NCBI GenBank assembly: GCA_002839855.1
Contig: PGYV01000003.1
Span: forward strand, 96,450 to 160,449
Direction: 5' to 3'
DNA from: Candidatus Goldiibacteriota bacterium HGW-Goldbacteria-1
Lineage (GTDB): Bacteria > Oederibacteriota > PGYV01
Length of the DNA stretch: 64,000 bases
In this document: positions 9,182-18,242 of the stretch, piece by piece
How the letters are laid out: each line of letters starts with the position of its first letter
How positions within the stretch are numbered: position 1 is the stretch's first letter
Translations under genes and position numbers: made by a program
The notes under the pieces: model-generated
What the model was told of the DNA's origin: nothing
The model's database searches: none
Seen by the model: the letters and a program-made list of their open reading frames with translations, nothing else

Positions 9182-9544
9182 ATGGCTTTGCAGCGCAGGG
9201 AAGTCAGGACATCTGAAAGATTTGAGTGCAATGCTACAGCTTCATACAAAAAGCTTGGTGAATATATAAGCTCCATAGACCTTGGATACAGGTCTGCCAC
9301 GGCGAAAAATATAAGCAGGGGCGGTGTCTGCGTTTTGATGCCTGCGCCTGTTGAAAAAGGCGATGTGCTTCTGCTTGATGTGGCACTTGAAGGTTCTGCC
9401 AGACCAATAAATGCCATTTGTGAAGTCATGTGGTGCTGCAAGTCCGGCGAATACTATGAAACAGGCCTTTGTTTTATTAATATTGAAGGAAAGGACTCAA
9501 AGTGCGTTGAAAATCTGGGCGTAAAATCAAAGAAGGTAAACTGA
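9182..9544 (+). CDS. PilZ-domain protein (predicted c-di-GMP receptor), copy 2
   Basis: This 120-residue paralogue of the preceding gene has RxxxR at Arg9-Arg13 (REVRTSER region), KNISRGG for the second motif, and the same CEVMWCCKSGEYYETGLCFINI ending as copy 1. The ATG at 9182 sits 5 bases after a perfect AGGAGG (9171-9176); the TTG three bases earlier is less well placed. The pair probably arose by tandem duplication and is co-transcribed. The C-terminal tail diverges, which could give the copies different partners. Function beyond c-di-GMP binding is unknown. Confidence 0.9.
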   Translation: MALQRREVRTSERFECNATASYKKLGEYISSIDLGYRSATAKNISRGGVCVLMPAPVEKGDVLLLDVALEGSARPINAICEVMWCCKSGEYYETGLCFINIEGKDSKCVENLGVKSKKVN

Positions 9545-9777
9545 TACAGTTTTTTTGAAAAACAGTTTATCTTTCCGCGGTATCTGAGTTGTAAACACCG
9601 GTATGTAATGTAATTCTATTGATACTGTATTTTTACGGTGTTCTTTTGGGGCGCTTGTGATGCGGGTATATAATCTGCCGCTGTTATTTCTTATGATGGG
9701 GATAAAACCTTTAAATTTAACAAAGACAGGCAGAATGACTTCATAAAAACCAAAAAAAAATTAAACGGTTTTTTTTA

Positions 9778-9804
9778 TTTAAATGTTGTAGAATAACATT
9801 TAAA
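9778..9804. promoter_or_regulatory. 10-bp perfect inverted repeat upstream of the CLC gene
   Basis: TTTAAATGTT (9778-9787) and AACATTTAAA (9795-9804) form a perfect inverted repeat around a 7-base centre that contains TAGAAT, a likely -10 element. The repeat ends 23 bases before the CLC start. It could be a repressor operator overlapping the promoter, or a weak hairpin terminator of the PilZ transcript; no T-run follows. The remainder of 9545-9827 shows nothing else I can name. Confidence 0.5.
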
Positions 9805-9827
9805 AAAGCGGAGCAAGCGGGCTGAAA

Positions 9828-11684
9828 ATGTCAAAAAAGGATAGAAAAAGCACAGGCATTTATAATTATATTGTAAAAAGGGCGGCGGGATTTATCGCCC
9901 ATACGGGTGTAATGACCACGGGCCGCTGGATATATTTTGGGGCTATTGTGGGTGTTATTTCCGCTGTGTGCGCCATGTTATTTGCTTTGTCGCTTAAGTT
10001 TACGGGATTTATTTTTCTTGAAACTATTGCCGGAATTAAAACGTCTTCACTTGGCATGATGATATTTGAAGAGGGATACAAAAAATGGCTTATCCTTGTG
10101 GTGCCGGCTTTTGGCGGCCTTGTTTCCGGATGGCTTACGACAAAATTTGCCCCTGACGCAAAAGGGCACGGCACGGATTATGTCATTAAAAGTTTTCATA
10201 AAAACGCGGGAAATATATTTTTAAGGGTGCCTGTAGTTAAAATAATTGCCACGGCATTTGTGATTGGAACAGGCGGGTCGGCGGGACGCGAAGGCCCCAT
10301 AGCGCAGATAGGCGCGGGGTTTGCGTCTGTGCTTGCAAGGTTTATGAAGTTAAACGACAGGGAAAAAAGGCTTTTAATAATGGCCGGCGCGGCAGGCGGA
10401 ATTGCGGCGATTTTTGGAGCACCGTTAGGGGGCGCGATTTTTGCGGCTGAAGTCCTTTACAGAAATCATGAACTGGAAGCGGAAGTTATTCTTCCTTCTA
10501 TTATTTCATCAATCGTGGCGTTTTCTATATTTCGCAGCGTGATGGGGATAGAGCGCCTTTTCAGCATCGGATCGGTGTCATTCAGTTCGGCGTATGAACT
10601 TATTCCCTATACCATACTTGGTGTGGGCTGCGCTGTTGCGGGGATAGTGTTTGTAAAGTTATTTAACCGGGTGAAAACAGCTTTTAACGGATATAATAAA
10701 ATATCAGTAATTTTTAAACCCGCGCTTGGCGGATTTTTGCTTGGGGTTATGGCTTTATATCTGCCGGGAGTGCTTGGCGGCGGTTATCAGTATATGCAGA
10801 TGGCTTTTGACGGTTCTATTCCGGTTCTTCTTATGTTTCTTCTGGCTGCCGGAAAAATGGTTTCAACATCGCTTACTATAGGCTCCGGCGGTTCCGGCGG
10901 TATATTTGCGCCGTCGCTTTTTATAGGGGCGATGACCGGAGGCGCGATTGGAGGAGTATTAAGATATATGCTTCCTCCGGGCTGGATGCCGCCGGAAGCG
11001 GCATTTATTGCCGTGGGGATGGGCGGCCTTTTCGCCTGTGTTGCCAGAGTACCGCTTGCCAGCCTTATAATGGTATCTGAAATGACAAGGGGTTACGACC
11101 TTCTTGTGCCTATGATGCTTGTATCTGTTATTGCTTTTTTGCTTAACAGAAAACCTTATACTGTATATGACGAACAGGTTAACGGGCTGGTTGATTCACC
11201 CGCTCACAGGGGGGATTTTGAAATGGACGTTCTGGAGGATATAATTGTAACGCCTGATATAATTGAAAAAGGGGCCGTTGTACTTCCAAGGCGCGCGCCT
11301 ATTAAAAAGGCAATTGATACGGCTATGAATTCAAAACAGGGAATTTTTCCTGTAATTGATCAGAAAGACGGAGGCCGGGTTGTGGGGGTTTTTTCCCTGC
11401 AGGACATAAAGGAATATTTGCTTGAAAGCGGCCTTGGGGAAGAGGCGCTTGTGGAAGATATAACGCAGCATAATTTTATCCGTATTCATATCGGAGACAG
11501 GCTTCATTCAGTGGTGGATAAATTTACAGCCAATGATGTTGACGCGCTTCCCGTGATTGATGAAAAAACGGGAATGCTTATGGGAATGTTTTCAAGGGAC
11601 GGGCTTATTAAACTTTATAATAAAAAGCTTATAGCGTTATCTTTAAGAAAAAGCAAAGCGGGAAATATGCCTGCAGGACAGTAA
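9828..11684 (+). CDS. CLC-family chloride channel/transporter with C-terminal CBS pair
   Basis: The 618-residue membrane protein has the CLC selectivity motifs GREGP (gating Glu155) and GSGGSGGIFAP, followed by two CBS domains (about 480-600; GIFPVIDQKDGG and DALPVIDEKTG) that usually sense nucleotides. Two positions are unusual. The GSGIP motif reads GHGTD (residues 113-117). The proton-pathway glutamate of E. coli ClC (Glu203) aligns with Val209 in FAAEVL; valine is found there in channel-type CLCs. This suggests chloride conduction rather than proton-coupled exchange, but the inference rests on manual alignment. An antiporter gene follows. Confidence 0.93.
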   Translation: MSKKDRKSTGIYNYIVKRAAGFIAHTGVMTTGRWIYFGAIVGVISAVCAMLFALSLKFTGFIFLETIAGIKTSSLGMMIFEEGYKKWLILVVPAFGGLVSGWLTTKFAPDAKGHGTDYVIKSFHKNAGNIFLRVPVVKIIATAFVIGTGGSAGREGPIAQIGAGFASVLARFMKLNDREKRLLIMAGAAGGIAAIFGAPLGGAIFAAEVLYRNHELEAEVILPSIISSIVAFSIFRSVMGIERLFSIGSVSFSSAYELIPYTILGVGCAVAGIVFVKLFNRVKTAFNGYNKISVIFKPALGGFLLGVMALYLPGVLGGGYQYMQMAFDGSIPVLLMFLLAAGKMVSTSLTIGSGGSGGIFAPSLFIGAMTGGAIGGVLRYMLPPGWMPPEAAFIAVGMGGLFACVARVPLASLIMVSEMTRGYDLLVPMMLVSVIAFLLNRKPYTVYDEQVNGLVDSPAHRGDFEMDVLEDIIVTPDIIEKGAVVLPRRAPIKKAIDTAMNSKQGIFPVIDQKDGGRVVGVFSLQDIKEYLLESGLGEEALVEDITQHNFIRIHIGDRLHSVVDKFTANDVDALPVIDEKTGMLMGMFSRDGLIKLYNKKLIALSLRKSKAGNMPAGQ

Positions 11685-11746
11685 TGTGAAAAGATAATTT
11701 AAAGGCAGATACAGCAGCTTTAAAAGTTTTATATAATGGAGGACTG

Positions 11747-13018
11747 ATGGAATTTTCAGCCGCGGTTTTATTTATAGGATTAATGGTTTTTTTCGCACAT
11801 TTTTTTTCTGCCACGTTTAACCGCACAAAGATTCCGGACGTTCTGCCTTTGGTAATCATAGGAATACTTGCAGGCCCGGTCTTTAATTTTATAAATCCGG
11901 AAATTCTTGGAAGGTTTGGGGAAATTTTCAGTACGCTTACCCTTGTGATAATACTGTTTGAAGCCGGGTTGTGCCTTGATATTTCTGTCATCAGGTCATC
12001 CGCCGGCAGCGGCGCCAAACTGGCTGTTTTCAGTTTTTTATTGACTTTCGCGGGGGCAGGTTTTATTTCATATTTTTTTATGGGTTTGGAACTTCTTCAG
12101 GCGGCTGTTTTTGGGGCAATATTGGGCGGCGGCGCGCCTTCAATAGTAATACCGATAATTAAAAAGATGAGCGCGGGCGGTAAGACGGCGTCTGTTGTTG
12201 TATTTGAAAGTACAATAAGCGAGGTGCTTTCAATAGTTATCGTGCTGCAGCTTATAGCCACTGCCGGGGCAGGCGGTATTGACGCCGTACACATGTCCGC
12301 AAAAGTATTTTTTGCGTTTCTCATTGCGGTGGTAATAGGCGTTGTGTCAGCCCTTTTCTGGTCAATGATGTTAAACAGAATAAGGCTTCTGGAAAACAGC
12401 GCTTTTACAACCCCTGCTTTTGTGTTTATTGTTTTTGGCGGCGCGGAAATAGCCGGTTTCAGCGGGGCTATTGCGGCGCTTTGCTTTGGGATAATGCTTG
12501 GCAACATGCAGAAAATAAACGTGGGCCCCCTTAAGCATATTAACGTTACCATGAATGAAGCTGAAAAAAGTTTTATGGCGGAAGCTGTCTTTTTAATGAG
12601 GACTTTTTTCTTTTTATATATCGGGATTTCCATAAAGCCTGCGGGTTTTGATGTATTTGCATTTGCGCTGGTGATTACGGCTGTTATCTATGTTGCCAGG
12701 GTCATTTCGGCTCAGCTGTCGTTTAACAGGAAAGAAAACAGGTTTGATGTTACAGCTGCCGGCGTGATGGTTTCAAGGGGGCTTGCATCAGCGGTTCTTG
12801 CGGGTATTCCGCTTCAGGCGGGAATGGAAGGCGGGGAGATAATAAGGGATACCGTTTATGCCGTTATTCTTCTAAGTATTCTGCTGAATTCATTTTTATC
12901 ATATTCTGTTGAAAGGCAAAAGGGTATGTACAGGATTATATCCGCTTTCTTTTCCGGATTCAGCACGGAAAAAACAGATGACACGGCAGCGGATAATAAT
13001 GAAAAAGGCGGCTTTTAA
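11747..13018 (+). CDS. Cation/proton antiporter (CPA family, Na+/H+ exchanger-like)
   Basis: The 423-residue protein has about 12 hydrophobic segments and the fold signature of Na_H_Exchanger: IPDVLPLVIIGILAGP, TLVIILFEAGLCLDI, GAILGGGAPSIVIP and FESTISEVLSIVIVL. In typical CPA1 members the last motif carries Asn-Asp (ESLLND); here the pair reads Ser-Glu, as in a divergent subgroup, so ion and stoichiometry are uncertain. There is no C-terminal TrkA domain. GGAGG precedes the ATG. It follows the CLC gene by 62 bases; together they could set ion and pH balance across the inner membrane. Confidence 0.9.
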   Translation: MEFSAAVLFIGLMVFFAHFFSATFNRTKIPDVLPLVIIGILAGPVFNFINPEILGRFGEIFSTLTLVIILFEAGLCLDISVIRSSAGSGAKLAVFSFLLTFAGAGFISYFFMGLELLQAAVFGAILGGGAPSIVIPIIKKMSAGGKTASVVVFESTISEVLSIVIVLQLIATAGAGGIDAVHMSAKVFFAFLIAVVIGVVSALFWSMMLNRIRLLENSAFTTPAFVFIVFGGAEIAGFSGAIAALCFGIMLGNMQKINVGPLKHINVTMNEAEKSFMAEAVFLMRTFFFLYIGISIKPAGFDVFAFALVITAVIYVARVISAQLSFNRKENRFDVTAAGVMVSRGLASAVLAGIPLQAGMEGGEIIRDTVYAVILLSILLNSFLSYSVERQKGMYRIISAFFSGFSTEKTDDTAADNNEKGGF

Positions 13019-13250
13019 TAACTTTTGGTTAAGGGTTGCTTGTGGGCTGCTTATTATATATAATAAATACAGGTTAAAAAGTGTTTTTTATAAAGTAAAC
13101 TTACAGGCAGCCGGGCTTATGCCCTTTAATTCCGGAATTCTAAAAGCATAAAAAAATATTTTCATTGCCTGCTGTTTTTGTACTTGGTGTGATTTTTCCG
13201 GGCAAAAGAGTTTACTAAAAATACGGCTGTATTGTTTAAGGAGGGTAATG

Positions 13251-13919
13251 ATGGAAGGGAATGCGGATGAAAAAAGTTTCAGATTTTACACGCGGATGCA
13301 CCTGTCTGAATTAACCGGCGTTTCAGCCGGAAATCTGGAAGAACTTTTAAAATGCATAAAAAGCATTGACGGTTCGTCCATCTACCACCATACTCACAGA
13401 TTTCTTCAGCAGCACGAATACCTGAATCCGGAACCTGCCAATGACTTTGCGTATTGGGTTGATGAATCGCTTGGTGAAAGCAGGCTTGCGGAAGCCCTTG
13501 CAAGCATTGATACGGTAAGTTTTAAAAGCATAAGGATGTTAAGGGAGGAATTATCAAATGTAATAGCAAATTATCTTGAATCAAATAAAGGCAGGCAGTT
13601 AAGGTCGGCTATGCAGGGGATGGAATTTAATTTTGTAAAATCGGTAAGTTTTGTTTTTCCCACCGGTTATACGGCGTCTTCAGCGGGCGAGTTTGTGGAA
13701 TGCCTTGAAAAAATAACCTCGGATTCGCTTTATTTTCATATGTTTGAATCAAGGCTAAGGCTTGATAAACAGGAAAATGATTTTTCCCTGTGGCTAAGAA
13801 GTTCGCTGGGGCTGGATAAACCTGCTGACGCCATAAACAGGCTTGACCCTTATACCCATACTATCGGGCAGCTGCGCAGGGTTATTATTGATATTTTAAG
13901 AAAGGGCGGTGTTATATGA
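13251..13919 (+). CDS. DUF5752-family protein with internal duplication
   Basis: I recognise this as a DUF5752 protein, a family often encoded next to trehalose synthase or other GT4 enzymes, with no known activity. The protein contains two related halves of about 95 residues. Each has a helical start, a His-containing helix (SIYHHTHRF / SLYFHMFESRL), the phrase NDFAYWVDESLG / NDFSLWLRSSLG, and an ending TIRMLREELSNVI / TIGQLRRVIIDIL. The ATG at 13251 lies 6 bases after AGGAGG; an ATG three bases earlier is too close. The stop overlaps the start of the trehalose synthase gene (ATGA), which indicates coupling. The 13019-13250 gap shows nothing else. Confidence 0.8.
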   Translation: MEGNADEKSFRFYTRMHLSELTGVSAGNLEELLKCIKSIDGSSIYHHTHRFLQQHEYLNPEPANDFAYWVDESLGESRLAEALASIDTVSFKSIRMLREELSNVIANYLESNKGRQLRSAMQGMEFNFVKSVSFVFPTGYTASSAGEFVECLEKITSDSLYFHMFESRLRLDKQENDFSLWLRSSLGLDKPADAINRLDPYTHTIGQLRRVIIDILRKGGVI

Positions 13920-15127
13920 ACAGCATAAATGATTACGCAAAAATAGTGGGGCAGGCGGTTCTGGATGACCTTAAAATTGCGGCTGAAAAATTAAAAGGAA
14001 AAAAAATCACGCATGTAAATTCCACGCCGGTAGGCGGCGGAGTCGCGGAAATACTGACAAGAATGGTGCCCCTGCTTAATCAGCTTGGGGTTCGGTCTGA
14101 CTGGCAGGTAATAAAAGGCAACAATTCATTTTTTGATGTCACAAAAAAAATGCATAACAACATACATGGAAGCGGTGAGCCCCTTACCGGAAGTGAAATA
14201 AAGACTTTCATTGAAAACGGCGCGTTTAATGAGGAAAATATGCCCTGTGATTCGGACATAATGTTTATTCATGACCCTCAGCCGATAACGCTTATTAATA
14301 AAAAACGGGATAATAAATGGATATGGCGGTGCCATGTTGACGCAAGTAATCCAGTTGCTTCCACATGGAAATTCCTAAGGGAGTATATTGACCGTTATGA
14401 TTCCGCCGTATTCTCTTCGCCCCTTTTTGCAAGGCAGCTGCCCATAAGGCAGTTTTTAATCTCTCCGTCAATTGACCCGTTAAGCGATAAAAACAGGGAT
14501 ATGGAGCCGGAAGAAATAAAAAAGTACCTTGATAAATACAATATACCGACTGACAAACCTTTAATTACCCAGATATCCAGGTTTGACAGGTTGAAGGACC
14601 CTGTGGGGGTAATACAGGCGTACAAAAAGGTAAAACCTTATGTTGACTGCAGGCTTCTGCTGGCAGGCGGGACGGCGGTGGATGACCCGGAAGGTAATGT
14701 TGTTTATAATGAAGTGCTTGAAGCCGCGGGAAAAGATAAAGACATAATGATACTTAACATGCCGCAGGATGATAACGCCGTTAACGCCATTCAAAGGGCG
14801 TCAACGGTGATAATGCAGAAATCACTTAAAGAAGGCTTTGGGCTTACAGTCAGCGAGGCGCTGTGGAAGTCAAAACCGGTTTTGGCTTCACATGTGGGCG
14901 GGATCCCGCTTCAGATTAAGCATAAATATTCGGGGATGCTGTGCCATTCAATAGACGGAGCCGCGTTTGCGCTGAAAATGCTGCTGAATAACCCTGATTT
15001 CGCGGACAAACTGGGCAAAAACGGGAAGGAACATGTAAGGAATAATTTCCTGCTTACAAGGCATATTAAAGAATATATGCTGCTTTTTCTATCCCTTTAT
15101 TCCAAAGAGGACGTTGTGCTTTTTTAA
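13916..15127 (+). CDS. treT: Trehalose synthase, TreT-type (GT4 glycosyltransferase)
   Basis: TreT enzymes join glucose from an NDP-glucose to free glucose, forming trehalose reversibly. The 403-residue protein matches this subgroup: VNSTPVGGGVAEIL at the N-terminus, FIHDPQP, WRCHVDASNP, a VFSSPLFA segment, and the C-terminal GT4 nucleotide-sugar domain with ISRFDRLKDP and the E-x7-E motif in EGFGLTVSE followed by SHVGGIP. Its ATG overlaps the DUF5752 stop. The two genes likely form a small osmoprotection operon ending at the terminator at 15165. Donor specificity cannot be read from sequence. Confidence 0.88.
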   Translation: MNSINDYAKIVGQAVLDDLKIAAEKLKGKKITHVNSTPVGGGVAEILTRMVPLLNQLGVRSDWQVIKGNNSFFDVTKKMHNNIHGSGEPLTGSEIKTFIENGAFNEENMPCDSDIMFIHDPQPITLINKKRDNKWIWRCHVDASNPVASTWKFLREYIDRYDSAVFSSPLFARQLPIRQFLISPSIDPLSDKNRDMEPEEIKKYLDKYNIPTDKPLITQISRFDRLKDPVGVIQAYKKVKPYVDCRLLLAGGTAVDDPEGNVVYNEVLEAAGKDKDIMILNMPQDDNAVNAIQRASTVIMQKSLKEGFGLTVSEALWKSKPVLASHVGGIPLQIKHKYSGMLCHSIDGAAFALKMLLNNPDFADKLGKNGKEHVRNNFLLTRHIKEYMLLFLSLYSKEDVVLF

Positions 15128-15164
15128 CCCTTGCTTTATTTGCCATTTAAAAATATAATGTTTA

Positions 15165-15196
15165 AAGGAGGCCGTAATAAGGCCTCCTTATTTTTT
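15165..15196 (+). terminator. Intrinsic terminator after the trehalose operon
   Basis: AAGGAGGCC (15165-15173) and GGCCTCCTT (15181-15189) form a perfect 9-bp stem around a 7-base loop, followed by A and six T residues (15191-15196). It separates treT from der. Confidence 0.9.
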
Positions 15197-15222
15197 GATG
15201 TTAATCGGAGTTAAGGAGCAAA

Positions 15223-16554
15223 ATGAAAAGTGATTTTACGGTTTTAATTGTAGGAAGGGAAAATGTCGGCAAATCCTCCATTTTCAACAAACTAATCAAC
15301 CAGCAGAAGGCCATAGTTGACGATTATCCGGGGGTAACCCGCGACAGGCTTTACGGCGATGCCGAATGGTTTGGAAAAAAGTTTACGCTTGTGGACACGG
15401 GCGGAATTCTGTTTGACGGCGAAGACCTTATAAAAACAAAGGTTGTGGATACCATAAAAGATGTCATTAAAAGCGCTGACCTTGTGCTTATGGTGGCGGA
15501 CGGCAAAAGCGGACTTATTCCGGATGACAAAAAGATCCTGACTTTTATAAAAGAAAATAACCCCAATTACGTTGTCGCGGTCAATAAGATTGATTCGCAG
15601 GCGGCGGTTGATAAGACATACGAATTTTATAATATGGGGATTGACAAAATTTTTCCGGTATCTTCAGCGCATTCGCTTGGGCTTGATGACCTGCTTGATT
15701 ACATAGCGGAGAAAATACCAAAAGTAAAACCGGACGAAGATGACGGCAAGCTTCCCAAGATAGCAATAACAGGAAGGGAAAATGCCGGCAAATCATCGCT
15801 GTTTAACGCCCTGCTTAAAGAAGAGCGCTCCATAGTAACTGAAATACCCGGCACCACCCGTGACGCGGTGGATTCAATGATAGAGCTAAACGGAAAGAAA
15901 TTTATAATTATAGATACCGCGGGCGTGAAAAAACGCAGGAATATGAAGGGCAAGCCGGAAGCGTTTGGAATAGGCAGGTCTTTTTCCAATGTTAAAAGAA
16001 GCGACGTTGTCCTGCATGTCATTGATATCACCACGGGAATTACTGAAGTGGACAAGAAAGTGCTTGGCTATGCCGCGGAGCATTTAAAAGCTGTTGTTAT
16101 CTGTGTTAATAAGTGGGATCTTGTAAAACCTTCAGACAGGGACGCTAAAAGAAAAGAATATATTGAATATCTTCGCGATGAAATGAAATTTATGGACTAC
16201 GCGCCGGTTGTTTTTGTATCCGCTAAAAATTCGGCTGGCCTTGAAAAGCTTATAGATATTGTAATTCGTGTTGAAAAAAAGTATAATTTCAGGGTAAAGA
16301 CGTCAATTTTAAACAGAATGATAAGGGAAGCGGTTTTCAGAAAGGCGCCTGTGACAAAAAAAGGCAGCCTTAAAATATACTATGCGACGCAGGTTTCTGC
16401 CGCGCCGCCCACTTTTACGCTTTTTGTAAATTCGGCGGATAAAATTCACGAAAGTTATTTAAGATATGTTGTAAATAAGATCCGCGAAGATTTTGGATTT
16501 GACGGATGCCCTATTAAACTTAAAGTAAAGCAGAAGGAAAAAAAGGAGGCTTAG
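15223..16554 (+). CDS. der: Ribosome biogenesis GTPase Der (EngA)
   Basis: Der is an essential GTPase with two tandem G domains that helps assemble the 50S subunit. Both P-loops are intact: GRENVGKS at residues 11-18 and GRENAGKS at 184-191, with matching DTGG/DTAG and NKID/NKWD motifs. A KH-like RNA-binding domain fills the C-terminal ninety residues or so. Length (443) is normal. TAAGGAG precedes the ATG. It starts 27 bases after a terminator and 3 bases separate it from plsY, so der, plsY, gpsA and the MerR gene probably form one transcript. Confidence 0.98.
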   Translation: MKSDFTVLIVGRENVGKSSIFNKLINQQKAIVDDYPGVTRDRLYGDAEWFGKKFTLVDTGGILFDGEDLIKTKVVDTIKDVIKSADLVLMVADGKSGLIPDDKKILTFIKENNPNYVVAVNKIDSQAAVDKTYEFYNMGIDKIFPVSSAHSLGLDDLLDYIAEKIPKVKPDEDDGKLPKIAITGRENAGKSSLFNALLKEERSIVTEIPGTTRDAVDSMIELNGKKFIIIDTAGVKKRRNMKGKPEAFGIGRSFSNVKRSDVVLHVIDITTGITEVDKKVLGYAAEHLKAVVICVNKWDLVKPSDRDAKRKEYIEYLRDEMKFMDYAPVVFVSAKNSAGLEKLIDIVIRVEKKYNFRVKTSILNRMIREAVFRKAPVTKKGSLKIYYATQVSAAPPTFTLFVNSADKIHESYLRYVVNKIREDFGFDGCPIKLKVKQKEKKEA

Positions 16555-16557
16555 CAC

Positions 16558-17226
16558 GTGGGAATAATTATAATTCTTGCAAGCATTGCAGCTGCGTACC
16601 TTATGGGTTCCATACCGACAGGCTATCTTATCGTTAAAGGGTTAAAAGGCATTGATATCAGAACTGTGGGAAGCGGAAATATAGGCGCGACAAATGTTAA
16701 ACGCGTGCTTGGCATGAAATGGTTTTTTGGAGTTTTATTTCTTGATGCTTTAAAAGGTTTTTTGCCGGTTCTTGCGGTAAAAATATTATTTCCGCAGTAT
16801 CAGTTTCTTCCCGTACTGGCGGCTTTGTTCGCGGTTCTGGGCCACACTTTCACGCTGTTTCTTAATTTTAAAGGCGGCAAGGGTGTAGCCACAGGGCTTG
16901 GTGTTTTTCTTGCGCTGGCGCCTTTATCCGTAATTTGTTCTGTTGCGGCGTTTGCCGTGTTCTTATGGATGTTTAAATACATTTCACTGGGTTCAATAGT
17001 GGCGGCAATTCTGCTGCCGGCTTTTGTTTTTATATTCGGGGAAAACGGCTTTTTAAATCTGGTACTGATATTCGCCATCTTTACGGCATTTTTTGTGGTG
17101 TATAAACATAAAGAAAATATTAACAGGCTTAAGGAAGGCACGGAAAATAAATTCACGTTAAAGACACAGCAGAAAGAAGAAGGACCGGTAAAGCCTGAAA
17201 ATAAAAAGAAGGCGGTAAAGAAATGA
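16558..17226 (+). CDS. plsY: Glycerol-3-phosphate acyltransferase PlsY
   Basis: PlsY transfers an acyl group from acyl-phosphate to glycerol-3-phosphate in the inner membrane, the first step of phospholipid synthesis. The three conserved cytosolic motifs are visible: GSIPTGY, GSGNIGATN and GHTFTLFLNFKGGKGVATGLG, between five hydrophobic segments. The 222-residue protein carries an extra basic tail of about 25 residues (KPENKKKAVKK) beyond the usual end. GTG start at 16558, 3 bases after der. Its stop overlaps gpsA, which makes the acceptor substrate. Confidence 0.96.
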   Translation: MGIIIILASIAAAYLMGSIPTGYLIVKGLKGIDIRTVGSGNIGATNVKRVLGMKWFFGVLFLDALKGFLPVLAVKILFPQYQFLPVLAALFAVLGHTFTLFLNFKGGKGVATGLGVFLALAPLSVICSVAAFAVFLWMFKYISLGSIVAAILLPAFVFIFGENGFLNLVLIFAIFTAFFVVYKHKENINRLKEGTENKFTLKTQQKEEGPVKPENKKKAVKK

Positions 17227-18230
17227 AGGTATCTGTAATCGGCGCGGGCGGATGGGGAACGGCACTGGCGCTTATACTGCATTCAAACGCAAACGAAGTG
17301 CTTATATGGGAATTTGTACCCGCCTACGCGGAAGAGCTTAAGCAGAAAAGGGAAAATGTAAAATTCCTTAAGGGCGTAAAAATACCGGATAATATTGAAA
17401 TAACAAATGATTTAAAACGCGCCATTGATTTCGCGGAAGTGGTTGTGCTGGCTGTGCCGTCGCACGTCATGCGTTCGCTGGCTTTAAATATAAAAAAATT
17501 AAACTATAAGAAAAAAATATTTGTAAGCGTGGCAAAAGGGATAGAACAGGACACTTTAAAGACTATGTCCGCTGTCATAAAACAGGTTTTAGGGCCGGTT
17601 CAGTTTGCGGTGCTTTCAGGGCCTTCGCACGCTGAAGAAGTGGGCAGGCAGGTTCCCACCACTGTGGTTGCGGCTTCCAAAAAAGCGGCTATTGCAAAAA
17701 AGATACAGGTGCTTTTTTCCAATAATGCGTTCAGAGTGTACAGCAGCACTGATATAAAGGGAGTTGAACTTGGCGGCAGTTTAAAAAATGTTATTGCCAT
17801 TGCCGCCGGGGTTTTAGACGGGCTTGGGCTTGGCGACAACACCAAAGCCGCGCTTATAACAAGGGGCCTTGCGGAAATGAAAAGGCTTGGCGTAAGGATG
17901 GGCGCGAAGGAAGACACTTTCTTTGGCCTTTCCGGAATAGGCGATTTAGTCGTAACCTGCGAAAGCAAACACAGCCGAAACAGGTCCGTGGGTGATCAAA
18001 TCGGGCAGGGCAAAAAAATAGATGATATATTAAAAGGTATGGAAATGGTGGCTGAAGGCGTAAAGACCGCGAAATCCGCCCATGACCTTTCAAAAAAATA
18101 CAAAGTGGAAATGCCGATAACAAATGAAATATATGAACTGATATATTCAGGTAAAGACCCAAAACAGTCCATTAGCGACCTTATGACAAGAAAGTTAAGG
18201 TCAGAGCGCGAACTGTTAAATAAAGAGTAG
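17223..18230 (+). CDS. gpsA: Glycerol-3-phosphate dehydrogenase [NAD(P)+]
   Basis: GpsA reduces dihydroxyacetone phosphate to glycerol-3-phosphate, the substrate of the PlsY enzyme encoded just upstream. The Rossmann motif GAGGWGTALA is at the N-terminus, VAVPSHVMR-type and LSGPSHAEEVGR motifs follow, and the catalytic lysine lies in ELGGSLKNVIAIAAG. Length (335) is normal. The ATG overlaps the plsY stop (aaATGA), a four-base overlap that suggests coupled translation of the two phospholipid genes. Confidence 0.97.
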   Translation: MKVSVIGAGGWGTALALILHSNANEVLIWEFVPAYAEELKQKRENVKFLKGVKIPDNIEITNDLKRAIDFAEVVVLAVPSHVMRSLALNIKKLNYKKKIFVSVAKGIEQDTLKTMSAVIKQVLGPVQFAVLSGPSHAEEVGRQVPTTVVAASKKAAIAKKIQVLFSNNAFRVYSSTDIKGVELGGSLKNVIAIAAGVLDGLGLGDNTKAALITRGLAEMKRLGVRMGAKEDTFFGLSGIGDLVVTCESKHSRNRSVGDQIGQGKKIDDILKGMEMVAEGVKTAKSAHDLSKKYKVEMPITNEIYELIYSGKDPKQSISDLMTRKLRSERELLNKE

Positions 18231-18242
18231 GGGGTACGGCAT

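Noticed and set aside
12909-13151. Short + strand frame overlapping the end of the antiporter gene
   Set aside because: It lies mostly inside the antiporter in another frame, has no ribosome site and no recognisable sequence.
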